Positions 15,609 to 24,064 of a stretch of DNA of 47,680 nt are shown in pieces. Position numbers and translations under genes: made by a program. Each line of letters begins with the position of its first letter. Within the stretch, counting starts at the first letter, position 1. The DNA is from an uncultured Lachnospiraceae bacterium (GTDB lineage: Bacteria > Bacillota > Clostridia > Lachnospirales > Lachnospiraceae), in NCBI GenBank assembly GCA_947173495.1, contig CAMWFQ010000031.1, forward strand, positions 1-47,680. Direction: 5' to 3'. A model generated the notes under the pieces. That model saw only the letters and a program-made list of their open reading frames with translations, ran no database searches and was not told the DNA's origin.

Positions 15609-16547
15609 ATGTATCTGTACTTTGGAATCTTTTTTGTATTTGTCCTGCTTTTTTTCTGTCTGAATTTCTGGCGCAGAAAGAAGATTATCCGCAGGGTCTG
15701 TTCCATGTGCATGGCAGAAAAATGTGAGATTCTGGATGAACTGATCGGTCCTTTTGGCTACTCCCATGTGCCGGACCAGGATATTTTTACTTCGCGCACA
15801 GATGCCTGGCAGCGGGATTTCGGGTATTGCGCTCTCTATGACCGGAGCGCCCCTTATCTCAATATGGTCTTTGACTGCCTGCCGGTTTATTTCAATTATT
15901 GCGGCAGAACGTATCTCATTGAATTCTGGAAAGGGCAATATGGGATTAATACAGGATGCGAAATCGGCGTTTACAATACCGACCGCATCGTATGTGAAGA
16001 TGAACTTGACCACACACTTTTTAAATGTGTGGATAACGAGGATATGCCAAAACTCTCTTTCACTTTATTCAGGAACAATCAGACACTCGCCCAGATGTGT
16101 TCCAGACACTGGTGGCTTACCGCCTTCAAAATGGGATGTTTCTCCTGGCCCGAAAGCCTTTCCATGCGCATCCGCATTACCCTGCATACACAGGAAATGG
16201 CGGAAAGCTTCGTGGACGGTCTGCTGAACGCCGGATACTGCCGTAATGAAATCAGCGTATGCTGCAACACGGTAACTTTTGCTTTTATCAAGCCTCCCTG
16301 CAGTCCTGGCTGCGGCCTGTTCCGGAAACTGCAGATCCGAATCGCCCAGTGGGTAAACCGCTTCTGGTGCAGAGTCTATCTGTTTGTCACAAGGCCCTTT
16401 GTTCTTTCCGTGGACAGAATTCTGTATCTGTACTATTATCTGCCCTTTGCCTTCCGCAAAATGCTGCGTATCCGGAGATACCGCCACACGAAAAAAATGC
16501 CCTGCCGGCATAACTGCAGGCGCAAAAAGCAGGGAGGTATGCTATGA
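15609..16547 (+). CDS. Membrane-anchored DUF4474-like protein
   Basis: 312 residues: a single N-terminal membrane anchor (LYFGIFFVFVLLFFCLNF) then a soluble domain resembling DUF4474, with FNYCGRTYLIEFWKGQYGIN as its most characteristic stretch. The C-terminus is very basic and Cys-rich (RRYRHTKKMPCRHNCRRKK), possibly membrane- or nucleic-acid-associated. Function unknown. The start is ATG 15609 with GGAG 7 bases upstream. Its stop overlaps the start of the metallophosphoesterase gene by 4 bases (ATGA), so the two are translated together and probably cooperate. Confidence 0.7.
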   Translation: MYLYFGIFFVFVLLFFCLNFWRRKKIIRRVCSMCMAEKCEILDELIGPFGYSHVPDQDIFTSRTDAWQRDFGYCALYDRSAPYLNMVFDCLPVYFNYCGRTYLIEFWKGQYGINTGCEIGVYNTDRIVCEDELDHTLFKCVDNEDMPKLSFTLFRNNQTLAQMCSRHWWLTAFKMGCFSWPESLSMRIRITLHTQEMAESFVDGLLNAGYCRNEISVCCNTVTFAFIKPPCSPGCGLFRKLQIRIAQWVNRFWCRVYLFVTRPFVLSVDRILYLYYYLPFAFRKMLRIRRYRHTKKMPCRHNCRRKKQGGML

Positions 16548-17437
16548 GCTGCGCCCGGCGTCTTAATAAATCCTTTGAGGGAGCCCTTAGGCTCCCTTTA
16601 AACAACAGAACCAGATACGTTCTGATCAGTGACTGTCACAGAGGCGCAGGTACCTCTAATGACAATTTTCTCAAAAATCAGAATCTGTATTATGCCGCTC
16701 TTCAATATTACTACCGTGCAGGCTACACCTACATTGAGCTGGGGGATGGGGATGAGCTGTGGGAAAACCGCCGCATGGAACAGATTATTGAAACCCATGA
16801 GAATGTGTTCTGGCTTTTGTCCTGCTTCCACGCTCAAAACCGCCTGTATATGCTCTACGGGAATCATGATATGATCAAAAAAAGCAGCCGCTATACGCAG
16901 AAACGCTGCAGCGCCTATCCCCGCTATTGTGGGAGCAATCCTCATCTGGAAAATCAGCCCCTTTTTCCCGGTTTGCAGTTTTACTCCGGAATCATACTGG
17001 AAAATACAGTTTCTTCCGGTGCCATGGATGTCTATCTGACCCACGGCCATCAGGCGGATCTGTTTAATTCCACCTTATGGCGCCTCTCCCGTTTTCTTGT
17101 GCGGTATTTCTGGAAGCCTCTGGAGCATTACGGCGTTCTTGACCCTACAAGTGCCGCAAAGAACTATACCCGCAAACATAAAACCGAACAACGTCTGCAG
17201 AATTATGCACGCAGAGAAAATCTCATTCTGATCACCGGTCACACCCACCGGCCGGCCCTTTCCGCTGAAGATCCCTATTATTACAACAGCGGAAGCTGTG
17301 TACATCCCCGCTGTATCACCTGTCTGGAAATTGAACGCATGCATATCCGGCTGGTGAAATGGACCCTTGCCACCCGTCCGGATATGACTCTGTATGTAAA
17401 CCGGGAGATCATTGCGGATTCTGTACCGCTATCGTGA
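16544..17437 (+). CDS. Calcineurin-like metallophosphoesterase
   Basis: A 297-residue dinuclear-metal phosphoesterase. All five metal-binding blocks are visible: ISDCHRG (D, H), ELGDGDELW (GDxxD/E), YGNHDMI (GNHD), LTHGHQAD, and ITGHTHRP (GHTH). The arrangement recalls LpxH-like and other phospho-sugar or lipid phosphoesterases; the true substrate is unknown. It shares an ATGA overlap with the upstream DUF4474-like gene and has GGGAGG upstream of the start. Its 3' end overlaps the convergent acetyltransferase gene by 29 bases. Confidence 0.88.
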   Translation: MSCARRLNKSFEGALRLPLNNRTRYVLISDCHRGAGTSNDNFLKNQNLYYAALQYYYRAGYTYIELGDGDELWENRRMEQIIETHENVFWLLSCFHAQNRLYMLYGNHDMIKKSSRYTQKRCSAYPRYCGSNPHLENQPLFPGLQFYSGIILENTVSSGAMDVYLTHGHQADLFNSTLWRLSRFLVRYFWKPLEHYGVLDPTSAAKNYTRKHKTEQRLQNYARRENLILITGHTHRPALSAEDPYYYNSGSCVHPRCITCLEIERMHIRLVKWTLATRPDMTLYVNREIIADSVPLS

Positions 17438-18032
17438 TCCTTTTGTCTTTATAGTAATACTCCCTGTCATGCTCATTGATCTCGCGCATGACTCTGCAGG
17501 GATTTCCTACTGCCACCACATTTGCGGGAATATCCTTTGTCACCACACTTCCCGCTCCAATCACTGTATGATCTCCAATGGTCACCCCCGGCATAATGAT
17601 TGCCCCGGCACCGATCCAGCAGTTTCTGCCAATATGAACAGGCATATTATACTGGTACAGCTCTTCACGAAGCTGCGGCAGGATCGGATGCCCGGCTGTG
17701 GCAATCGTTACATTCGGTCCGAACATGGTATGGTCTCCCACATAGATATGTGTATCATCCACACATGTCAGATGATAATTGGCATAGACCCAGTCTCCGA
17801 AATGGCAGTTATGTCCGCCAAAGTTGGAATAAAACGGCGCTTCCACGTACACACCCTCTCCGCAATCTCCCAACATCTCCTTTAACATCTTTGTTCTCTT
17901 TTCCGATTCCGACGGTTTAGTCTGATTATACTCGCAGAGTCTGTCCTGATAGACAACCTGCTCCTTCATAATCTCTTCGTCCCAGGGCAGATAAAGCTCA
18001 CCCGTGTGCAGTTTTTCTCTCATTTCGCTCAT
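17409..18032 (-). CDS. Maltose/galactoside O-acetyltransferase (LacA/Maa family)
   Basis: A left-handed beta-helix acetyltransferase using acetyl-CoA to acetylate a sugar hydroxyl. The 207 residues have an N-terminal helical region (KLHTGELYLPWDEEI) typical of the Maa domain. Hexapeptide repeats follow, containing the catalytic His (ATAGHPI) and the acceptor loop (GAGAIIMPGVTIGDHTVIGAGSVVTKDIP). I start at ATG 18032 because GGGAGGAAAGG lies just upstream; an upstream in-frame ATG at 18068 is weaker. Convergent with the metallophosphoesterase gene. Confidence 0.92.
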   Translation of the reverse strand: MSEMREKLHTGELYLPWDEEIMKEQVVYQDRLCEYNQTKPSESEKRTKMLKEMLGDCGEGVYVEAPFYSNFGGHNCHFGDWVYANYHLTCVDDTHIYVGDHTMFGPNVTIATAGHPILPQLREELYQYNMPVHIGRNCWIGAGAIIMPGVTIGDHTVIGAGSVVTKDIPANVVAVGNPCRVMREINEHDREYYYKDKRITIAVQNPQ

Positions 18033-18148
18033 TTTACCTTTCCTCCCAATTCCTGTTCTGTGTATCATATTTTCCTTTTATCTTCTTGCAATATAACACA
18101 AAAGTCAATAGCAGGCTTCTCCTTTCTCCATGTTTTTTAACTGTTACG

Positions 18149-18697
18149 TCAGCGTACATAAGAAATCCCCTCTCCCCTGTTCGGCCGCATGGCACAATAA
18201 GCGCCATCCGCTGTAAATATGAGCAAAAGCACAATGCATACTGCTATACGCCATCTTGCGGGAATCCTGCGATACATCCTCTCGTACAGAGGGAGGAACA
18301 GACAGACCAGCGCCGTTCCCCCAATACCGAATACAACAGCTCCCAGCAGGCAGATCCTGCCATTCAGATTCAGGAAATGGCCGCTGTAGTCCCACCACCT
18401 GATTCCCCACCTGCGTTCCAGAAAAAAGCTGGTCAGATACTCCAGAACAGAGCACAGAAGCATTGACATTCCAAAAACAAGTAACGGCCTTTTTCTTATC
18501 CGCTCCAAAAGCAGGCACAGTAAAAGTCCCCCTGCACCATAGATAGGCAGATAAGGTCCCTCATACACCCCTCTGTTAACAAAAGCATGCTCCGTACAAA
18601 GAAATAAAATCACTTCCCAGACCCAGCCTGCAACGGCAATTACAAAAAACAGTAACGCATAATAATCAAATCCATGTATGGTTGTTTTCTTTTTCAT
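18149..18697 (-). CDS. CmpB-type putative ABC transporter membrane protein
   Basis: 182 residues with about five membrane segments. It matches the ABC_trans_CmpB pattern: VAGWVWEVILFL, FVNRGVYEGPYLPIYGAGG, EYLTSFFLE, then RWWDYSGHFLNLNGRICL. These proteins are annotated as putative ABC permeases but no ATPase is linked here and the transport role is not established. The start at 18697 has only a weak ribosome site. The following 184 bases up to tyrS hold nothing I can identify. Confidence 0.75.
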   Translation of the reverse strand: MKKKTTIHGFDYYALLFFVIAVAGWVWEVILFLCTEHAFVNRGVYEGPYLPIYGAGGLLLCLLLERIRKRPLLVFGMSMLLCSVLEYLTSFFLERRWGIRWWDYSGHFLNLNGRICLLGAVVFGIGGTALVCLFLPLYERMYRRIPARWRIAVCIVLLLIFTADGAYCAMRPNRGEGISYVR

Positions 18698-18881
18698 TCG
18701 ATTAGCATGCCCTGATTCCGCACAGAATTATTCGTACATTCCAGAGTATCAACCCATATGATACGAGGAAGTACAAAATTGTAATGATATTTTTATAATG
18801 TGGGCGCGATCAGAACAGTCAAGCCTATTGTAACCCCATTAATTGAAAAGAATTGTAAAAGCCAGGACTTCGTCAACAATA

Positions 18882-20135
18882 TCATTCTGTTTGTCTGCCA
18901 ATTCGCACAAATTTTTTCTTACCAAGCTTTAATACATCCCCTGCACAAACCGGCGCATCAAGTGTTGTGAGTTTTTCTCCATTCAGCCTCACACCGCCCT
19001 GGGCCAGCAGGCGTCTCAGCTCATTGCTGCCTGCTGCCAGTTTTCCTTCAACCAGAAAAGGAACGGCTCCGCCAAGCGTATCGATCTCATCAGGAAGCAA
19101 AATCTCCGGAATATCCCCGGGAATCCCTTTCTCTGTAAAAGCCTGCCGGAAAAATTCACGGGCTGCCCCGGTCTCTTCAGCCGAATGATACAGGGCCGTT
19201 ATCTGCTCCGCCAGCATCAGCTTGTAATCCTTTGGATTTTCTCCATCTTCAAGCGCCTTTTTTATCCTGTCCAGCTCCTCCGGCAGAATATCCGTTGCCA
19301 GCGAAAAATATCTGATAATCAGAGAATCGGGAATTTCCATAACTTTCTGAAACATGACACGGGCATCCTCCTGAATGCCTATATAATTTCCCAGGCTTTT
19401 GCTCATTTTTTCTTTTCCATCCAACCCTTCCAAAATCGGCATAAACAGGGCAATTTGAGGTTCCATTCCCATGTCCTTCTGAAGAGAGCGCCCCATCAGG
19501 ATATTAAATGTCTGATCCGTCCCCCCAAGTTCTATATCAGCCTTAACAGCCACAGAATCGTAAGCCTGCATCAGCGGATAAAAGAATTCATGCAGTCCGA
19601 TGGGGATTTCCCGTGTATAGCGATTCGAGAAATCATCTCTCTCCAGCATCCGGGCCACCGTAACGGTCGATGCCAGTCTGAGGATCTCTTTCATCGTCAA
19701 AAGCTCCAGCCATTCCCCGTTGTAACGCACCGTCGTTTTATCCCGGTCAAGCACATGAAAAACCTGATCCTGATAGGTCTGGGCATTGATCAGTACCTCC
19801 CTGTCCGAAAGTGCTCTCCTGCCTTTGGCCTTTCCCGTAGGGTCTCCAATCTTCCCGGTGAAATCACCGATAATGATCACAATCTGATGCCCCAGATCCT
19901 GCAGCTGCCGAAGCTTGCGCAGCACCACGGCATGACCCAGATGAAGATCCGGTGCACTGGGATCCATGCCAAGCTTTACTGTAAGCGGTACCCCCGTCTT
20001 AAGAGACCGCTCTAACCGCTCCCGCAGCTCCTCCTCCTGAATGACCTGCGCACAGCCCTTCAGAATGATACGCATCTGGCGCTCCACCTCCTGCCTGATC
20101 CCGGAACTGCTTGCAATTGTTTTTCCTTCATTCAT
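18882..20135 (-). CDS. tyrS: Tyrosyl-tRNA synthetase
   Basis: Charges tRNA-Tyr with tyrosine using ATP. The 417-residue class I enzyme has the HIGH motif as HLGH (APDLHLGHAVVL), KMSKS (GKEKMSKSLGN), and a C-terminal S4 RNA-binding domain (RRLLAQGGVRLNGEKL). It starts at ATG 20135 with AAAGGAGG upstream. Expression should be set by the upstream T-box, whose specifier reads UAC. An unusual ~330-base block of hairpin repeats lies between T-box and start codon. Confidence 0.96.
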   Translation of the reverse strand: MNEGKTIASSSGIRQEVERQMRIILKGCAQVIQEEELRERLERSLKTGVPLTVKLGMDPSAPDLHLGHAVVLRKLRQLQDLGHQIVIIIGDFTGKIGDPTGKAKGRRALSDREVLINAQTYQDQVFHVLDRDKTTVRYNGEWLELLTMKEILRLASTVTVARMLERDDFSNRYTREIPIGLHEFFYPLMQAYDSVAVKADIELGGTDQTFNILMGRSLQKDMGMEPQIALFMPILEGLDGKEKMSKSLGNYIGIQEDARVMFQKVMEIPDSLIIRYFSLATDILPEELDRIKKALEDGENPKDYKLMLAEQITALYHSAEETGAAREFFRQAFTEKGIPGDIPEILLPDEIDTLGGAVPFLVEGKLAAGSNELRRLLAQGGVRLNGEKLTTLDAPVCAGDVLKLGKKKFVRIGRQTE

Positions 20136-20189
20136 GATTTTAAGTTCCTCCTTTCAAATTTTCAGATCTCCTTACACCTACTCGCGCGC

Positions 20190-20498
20190 GGGGCACCCGT
20201 CAGCTTTGCTGACATATTCCATCTGTGCGCCCCTGCCTATAATCGAGTAGGGGAACGCTTTTCTCCCCTGCTCGCCGCGCGGGGCGCATGTTGCATCAGC
20301 AGCAATTTCATCTGTGCGCCCCTGCCTATAATCGAGTAGGGGAACGTTTTTCTCCCCTACTCGCGCGCGGGGCGCATGTTGCATCAGCAGCAATTTCATC
20401 TGTGCGCCCCTGCCTATAATCGAGTAGGGGAACGTTTTTCTCCCCTACTCGCGCGCGGGGCGCATGTTGCGTCAGCAACAAATTACCACATGCGCCCC
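20190..20498 (+). repeat. Tandem array of an 88-bp structured repeat in the tyrS leader
   Basis: Units 20281-20368 and 20369-20456 are identical over 88 bp. A diverged unit (20190-20280) precedes and a half unit (20457-20498) follows. Each has hairpin 1, with stem GGGGCGCA against TGTGCGCCCC or TGCGCCCC around a TTGCATCAGCAGCAA loop, and hairpin 2, CGAGTAGGGG against CCCCTACTCG. It is related to 11045-11209. On the sense strand of tyrS these fall entirely within the untranslated leader. Confidence 0.9.
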
Positions 20499-20507
20499 TG
20501 CGCATAA

Positions 20508-20785
20508 AAAAAAACTCCCATCCTTCAAAAGGACGAGAGTCTGTTCCCGTGATACCACCTAATGTTCACAGACAGCTCACGCTGCCTGCCTCTTCGAGTA
20601 CGGCCCTTCCGGCTTATACTCTAGCACGTTAACGGGTGCAGGAACCGTCGCAGCCTACTAAACCGCAGATCATTCGGTGCGAAGCTCAAAGATGTATTCA
20701 CATGAAGCTTCCCGTGCGCCTCTCATCAGCCGGCTGCTTTCTGTACGTTTCACTTCAGGCTACTTCTTCTTATCATAGCTTTTAA
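20508..20785 (-). promoter_or_regulatory. T-box riboswitch (tyrosine) of tyrS
   Basis: Read on the minus strand it shows a Stem I with the GATGAGAGG bulge region and a specifier stretch GTGAATACATC containing UAC (Tyr) followed by A. The conserved T-box is AGGTGGTATCACGGGAA (about 20544-20560). The terminator stem ACTCTCGTCC/GGATGGGAGT at 20515-20540 precedes a run of T. Uncharged tRNA-Tyr would favour the antiterminator. Specifier and downstream gene agree. Confidence 0.93.
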
Positions 20786-20810
20786 TCAGTTATCTGTATG
20801 AAATTTCAAT

Positions 20811-20837
20811 CAAGCAGGAAATTTTTTCTCCTGCTCG
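20811..20837. repeat. Isolated hairpin related to the 88-bp repeat
   Basis: CAAGCAGGA and TCCTGCTCG pair (one mismatch) around an AT-rich loop, resembling hairpin 2 of the nearby 88-bp repeats. It lies between tRNA-Ala and the tyrS T-box, and could be a terminator for the tRNA or a lone repeat fragment. The rest of 20838-20943 shows nothing definable. Confidence 0.4.
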
Positions 20838-20943
20838 TCTCACGGCAGTCGCCAAATGGACATGCCTGCATATCCGCCTAGGTATCCACACCGCGCTAAA
20901 CGTGTGACACTGATATACAATGCCGTTACCCGTAGGAATAAAT

Positions 20944-21016
20944 GGAGATAGCGAGACTCGAACTCGTGACCTATACGTTGCGAACGTATCGCTCTCCCAA
21001 CTGAGCTATATCCCCA
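20944..21016 (-). tRNA. tRNA-Ala (CGC)
   Basis: A 73-nt cloverleaf: acceptor GGGGATA/TATCTCC with the alanine identity pair G3-U70, D arm GCTC/GAGC, anticodon stem ATACG/CGTAT with loop TTCGCAA (anticodon CGC), T loop TTCGAGT. No CCA is encoded. Confidence 0.95.
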
Positions 21017-21025
21017 TGGGTAAAA

Positions 21026-21053
21026 TTATAGCATAGCGGGAGAAGAATGCAAG
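21026..21053 (-). promoter_or_regulatory. Sigma-A promoter of tRNA-Ala
   Basis: On the minus strand TTGCAT (-35), 16 bases, TATAAT (-10), ending about 10 bases before the tRNA 5' end. Confidence 0.7.
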
Positions 21054-21146
21054 AACTTTTTTCTGCTGAATTCTATATCATGTTCTGCTTTTCATGCATA
21101 TATCAGGGACATGCCAGCATGCTCAGGACATTAAAGCTTTCTCTGC

Positions 21147-22211
21147 CTACTTCCGTAATTGCCGTGGTGTCACCCCAAACTGCTTTTTAAAACATTTTGC
21201 AAAATATTTCGTGTCTGTATATCCGCACTGAACAGCTGCCTGTTCCGGGCTTCGATTTCCTCTGCCCAAATACAGCAAAGCCTGATGCATTCTATATCCT
21301 ATCAGATAAGTATTAACCGTCATAAAAGTTTCCTTTTTAAATTGCGAGCATAAATAATGGTAATTGAGAAAAGTTTCAGTTGCAATTTTATTGACTGTCA
21401 GATCCGGTTCCCGATAGTGTCTGCTAATATACTTCAAAACACAGGCCACTGCATCCGAAAACCGATTTTGGGCCATCTGGTAAATGCAATACATACCTAC
21501 TTCAAAAACATATTTTTTAATTTGAGAAGTCTCTTGCATACAGTATAGCAGCTGCTTTGCTGACTCCAAATCCCCATGTCCTCCATATAACGCAATCCTC
21601 TGCTTTTTGGATATATCCAATATTACTTCCACTATTTCAATGGAAACCGGAAAATATTTTTCTGCATTCTCTGATACATCTGTTGTTTTCCTATATATCT
21701 CTTCCAATCGCTTTGCAGTCCCTTTCCAGTCAGCCTGCTGTACAGAGATTAAAAGCTCCGCTTTGCAATCAGCTGTAAGTCGCTGCCTGGCAGACATGGC
21801 AGTCAGAGACTCACCTGCTTCCTTTTTCTCTCTACTCAATCTGATTTTATCTACAGCTGCATGTAAAATATCTGCCAGTTCCTCTTCCTGTACCGGTTTT
21901 AATAGATACCCCATTACCCCAAGCCGGATTGCTTCTTTTGCGTAACAAAATTCGCTGTATCCGGATACTATAATAAAAATCGGATTCATCATGAGACGGC
22001 CTGCTTTCTCAATAAATTCCAAACCTCCCAGAAATGGCATATTAATATCCACTAATACAATATCCGGCTTAAGATTACGAATTTGATCTAAGGCTTCTTC
22101 CCCATTTCTGGCTTCACCACAGACCTGGCAGCCGTGCTTTTCCCATGGAAAGCATTTCTTCATCGCCTCCCGAAAAACAGTTTCGTCATCTGCTATCATA
22201 ACCTTAACCAC
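21147..22211 (-). CDS. YesN-type response regulator (receiver plus AraC HTH)
   Basis: A DNA-binding response regulator of about 354 residues. The receiver has MIADDETVFREA (acidic pair), phospho-acceptor Asp in DIVLVDINMPFLGG, and Lys in LLKPVQEEE. The C-terminus is an AraC double helix-turn-helix, ending SPEQAAVQCGYTDTKYFAKCFKKQFGVTP. The middle region is shorter than in typical ~500-residue YesN proteins. The start is most likely GTG 22211, 8 bases after AGGAGG; GTG 22220 overlaps the kinase stop but sits inside the ribosome site. Its partner is the adjacent kinase and its likely target the sugar transport operon upstream. Confidence 0.88.
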   Translation of the reverse strand: MVKVMIADDETVFREAMKKCFPWEKHGCQVCGEARNGEEALDQIRNLKPDIVLVDINMPFLGGLEFIEKAGRLMMNPIFIIVSGYSEFCYAKEAIRLGVMGYLLKPVQEEELADILHAAVDKIRLSREKKEAGESLTAMSARQRLTADCKAELLISVQQADWKGTAKRLEEIYRKTTDVSENAEKYFPVSIEIVEVILDISKKQRIALYGGHGDLESAKQLLYCMQETSQIKKYVFEVGMYCIYQMAQNRFSDAVACVLKYISRHYREPDLTVNKIATETFLNYHYLCSQFKKETFMTVNTYLIGYRMHQALLYLGRGNRSPEQAAVQCGYTDTKYFAKCFKKQFGVTPRQLRK

Positions 22212-22216
22212 ACATT

Positions 22217-24064
22217 TCACCTCCTGAGAAGATTTTCATGTATATGCAGTATGTCATCTTCATCATCAAGTCTGTTGCATAACGGAATTTGAAGTACTAC
22301 TGCTGTAAATTTATCCTGTACGCTTTCTATGCTCATTTTATACCTTTCTCCATACAGCAGTTTAAGCCTTTGCGCTATATTCCCAAGGCCAAAAGAATCC
22401 TCGCTTGTTGGATTTCCGGAACTCAGTCTTTTTTTCAGTTCCTGAAGCCGTTCTTCCTTGATTCCTCTTCCCGTATCATAAACTACAATGAGTAGATTCT
22501 CTCCGGAAATGCATCCTTCAACGGAAATCATGCCTTTGCTGCGGCTTTCCTTAACGCCATGGTAGATCGCGTTTTCCACCAAAGGCTGTAGTGTTAGTTT
22601 CGGAATATTGTATGAAAGCGTTTCAGGAGAAAAACAAATTCTATAATCCATATATTCTGCATACCGCAGCTTTTGCAGCGCGAGATAATTTTTTGTCAGA
22701 TGTATTTCCCTGTCAACTGTTATAAGCTCACGCCCGTTGCTTAGTGAAAGCTGATAAAATCCTGCAAGATTGTGCAAAGCTGCAAGAGCTTCCTTACTCA
22801 TATTCATCTTAACAAAAGAGGCAATTGTCTCCATTGTATTATATAAAAAGTGAGGGTTGATCTGGGCCTGAAGAAGCTTATATTCATTTTTCCGCTTCAG
22901 TTTTTGTTCTTGCAGAAAAGCTCTTCTTGACTCAGACAGGCTGTCCATCAATGAATTAAATTTTTCTCCCAAAGCACCCACTTCACCTCCAAGGTTATCG
23001 GGTACTCTGACCTCAGTCTGTTCTTTTTCTATTTTATTCATTGTATTTAACAGCTGATAGACGGGTTTTGTCACTGTCTGCGCAATTAACCAGGATATCA
23101 GCAAAAGTAAAATCAGTGTAACTGCTAATATCAAAAGCAGAAGTACTTGCATTTTTTTCTTTTCACTGGCCAGTTCTCTCAATTCTGTTATACAGAACAA
23201 TCTCCAGCCCGATCTGCATTCTATGGAGGAATACAACAGAGGGATCCGTTCCTCTTCCTCCACCAGATTCCCATTATAGATACATATTTCATATTGTTCC
23301 TCTGTCAGCCCCGATACACGGCAGAAATTCTGTCTCAATATGCTTTTGTCCGAGGAAGAAATAATATCATTATTATTATCTACCAGATAATATCTGCTTC
23401 CATTATAGATACTGTCCTGTACCGTATACGCCGCTGAAAAGTAGTTTTCTCCAACAAATAAGGTAACGATACCCAACTCCCTTCCTGTGTTCTTATCCCG
23501 AATCAGTTTTGAAACTGGAAATACGTATTCCTTTTCATTATACGGACTGTTATATTTTAAAATGGACAGAGAATTCCAGGTAGGCCTCTGCTGCTCTCTG
23601 GCCCGCTTAAGGTCATCCGGTTTCATAATCTCATAGATTGAATTTTCTGATATATCATATCCGCAATAAACAACCTCATCTTCAATAAAAACAGCCATTC
23701 CCGAAACTGTTGTTGTGGGATTAATGATATCACTGCCCGCTTCTGCCAGTCCTGCCCACAATTTTGTCCGATAATACCGCTTATCTGTATCTTCTACTTG
23801 CAGATAATCTAAAATTTCCTGCTGCAGTCCTCTTGATTGTGAAATCACTCTGGCATAATCTTCGGTGGTGCGTGTAATCGTTTCAATATTATGAGCAATA
23901 TTTTCCAGTGTAATTCTATAATCGTCAGAAACTCGCTTAATCATGGTATCATAGAATATAGCCGAACATAAAAACCACAAAAAAACCAGTACTGCGGCAA
24001 TTACCGCAGCATTGGCAAAAAATATTTTATTTCTTAAAGACAAACCTTTTACTTTGCTTATCAT
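22217..24064 (-). CDS. YesM-type sensor histidine kinase
   Basis: A 615-residue membrane kinase. The first membrane segment is near residues 12-35, followed by an extracellular sensor domain of ~250 residues. A second membrane segment (VLLLLILAVTLILLLLISWL) leads to HAMP, then the LytS/YesM-type kinase core with QINPHFLYNTMET (phospho-His), ENAIYHGVKE (N box), DTGRGI and GLGNIAQRL (G boxes). Translation starts at ATG 24064, which overlaps the oxidoreductase stop by 4 bases (ATGA). Upstream in-frame codons lie inside that gene. It is paired with the response regulator and probably senses an extracellular sugar, perhaps with the binding protein of the same operon. Confidence 0.9.
   Translation of the reverse strand: MISKVKGLSLRNKIFFANAAVIAAVLVFLWFLCSAIFYDTMIKRVSDDYRITLENIAHNIETITRTTEDYARVISQSRGLQQEILDYLQVEDTDKRYYRTKLWAGLAEAGSDIINPTTTVSGMAVFIEDEVVYCGYDISENSIYEIMKPDDLKRAREQQRPTWNSLSILKYNSPYNEKEYVFPVSKLIRDKNTGRELGIVTLFVGENYFSAAYTVQDSIYNGSRYYLVDNNNDIISSSDKSILRQNFCRVSGLTEEQYEICIYNGNLVEEEERIPLLYSSIECRSGWRLFCITELRELASEKKKMQVLLLLILAVTLILLLLISWLIAQTVTKPVYQLLNTMNKIEKEQTEVRVPDNLGGEVGALGEKFNSLMDSLSESRRAFLQEQKLKRKNEYKLLQAQINPHFLYNTMETIASFVKMNMSKEALAALHNLAGFYQLSLSNGRELITVDREIHLTKNYLALQKLRYAEYMDYRICFSPETLSYNIPKLTLQPLVENAIYHGVKESRSKGMISVEGCISGENLLIVVYDTGRGIKEERLQELKKRLSSGNPTSEDSFGLGNIAQRLKLLYGERYKMSIESVQDKFTAVVLQIPLCNRLDDEDDILHIHENLLRR

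Noticed and set aside
20281-20498. Regular tandem repeats as a possible CRISPR array
   Set aside because: Units are 88 bp, nearly identical throughout, with no variable spacers and no cas genes; they are double-hairpin repeats.
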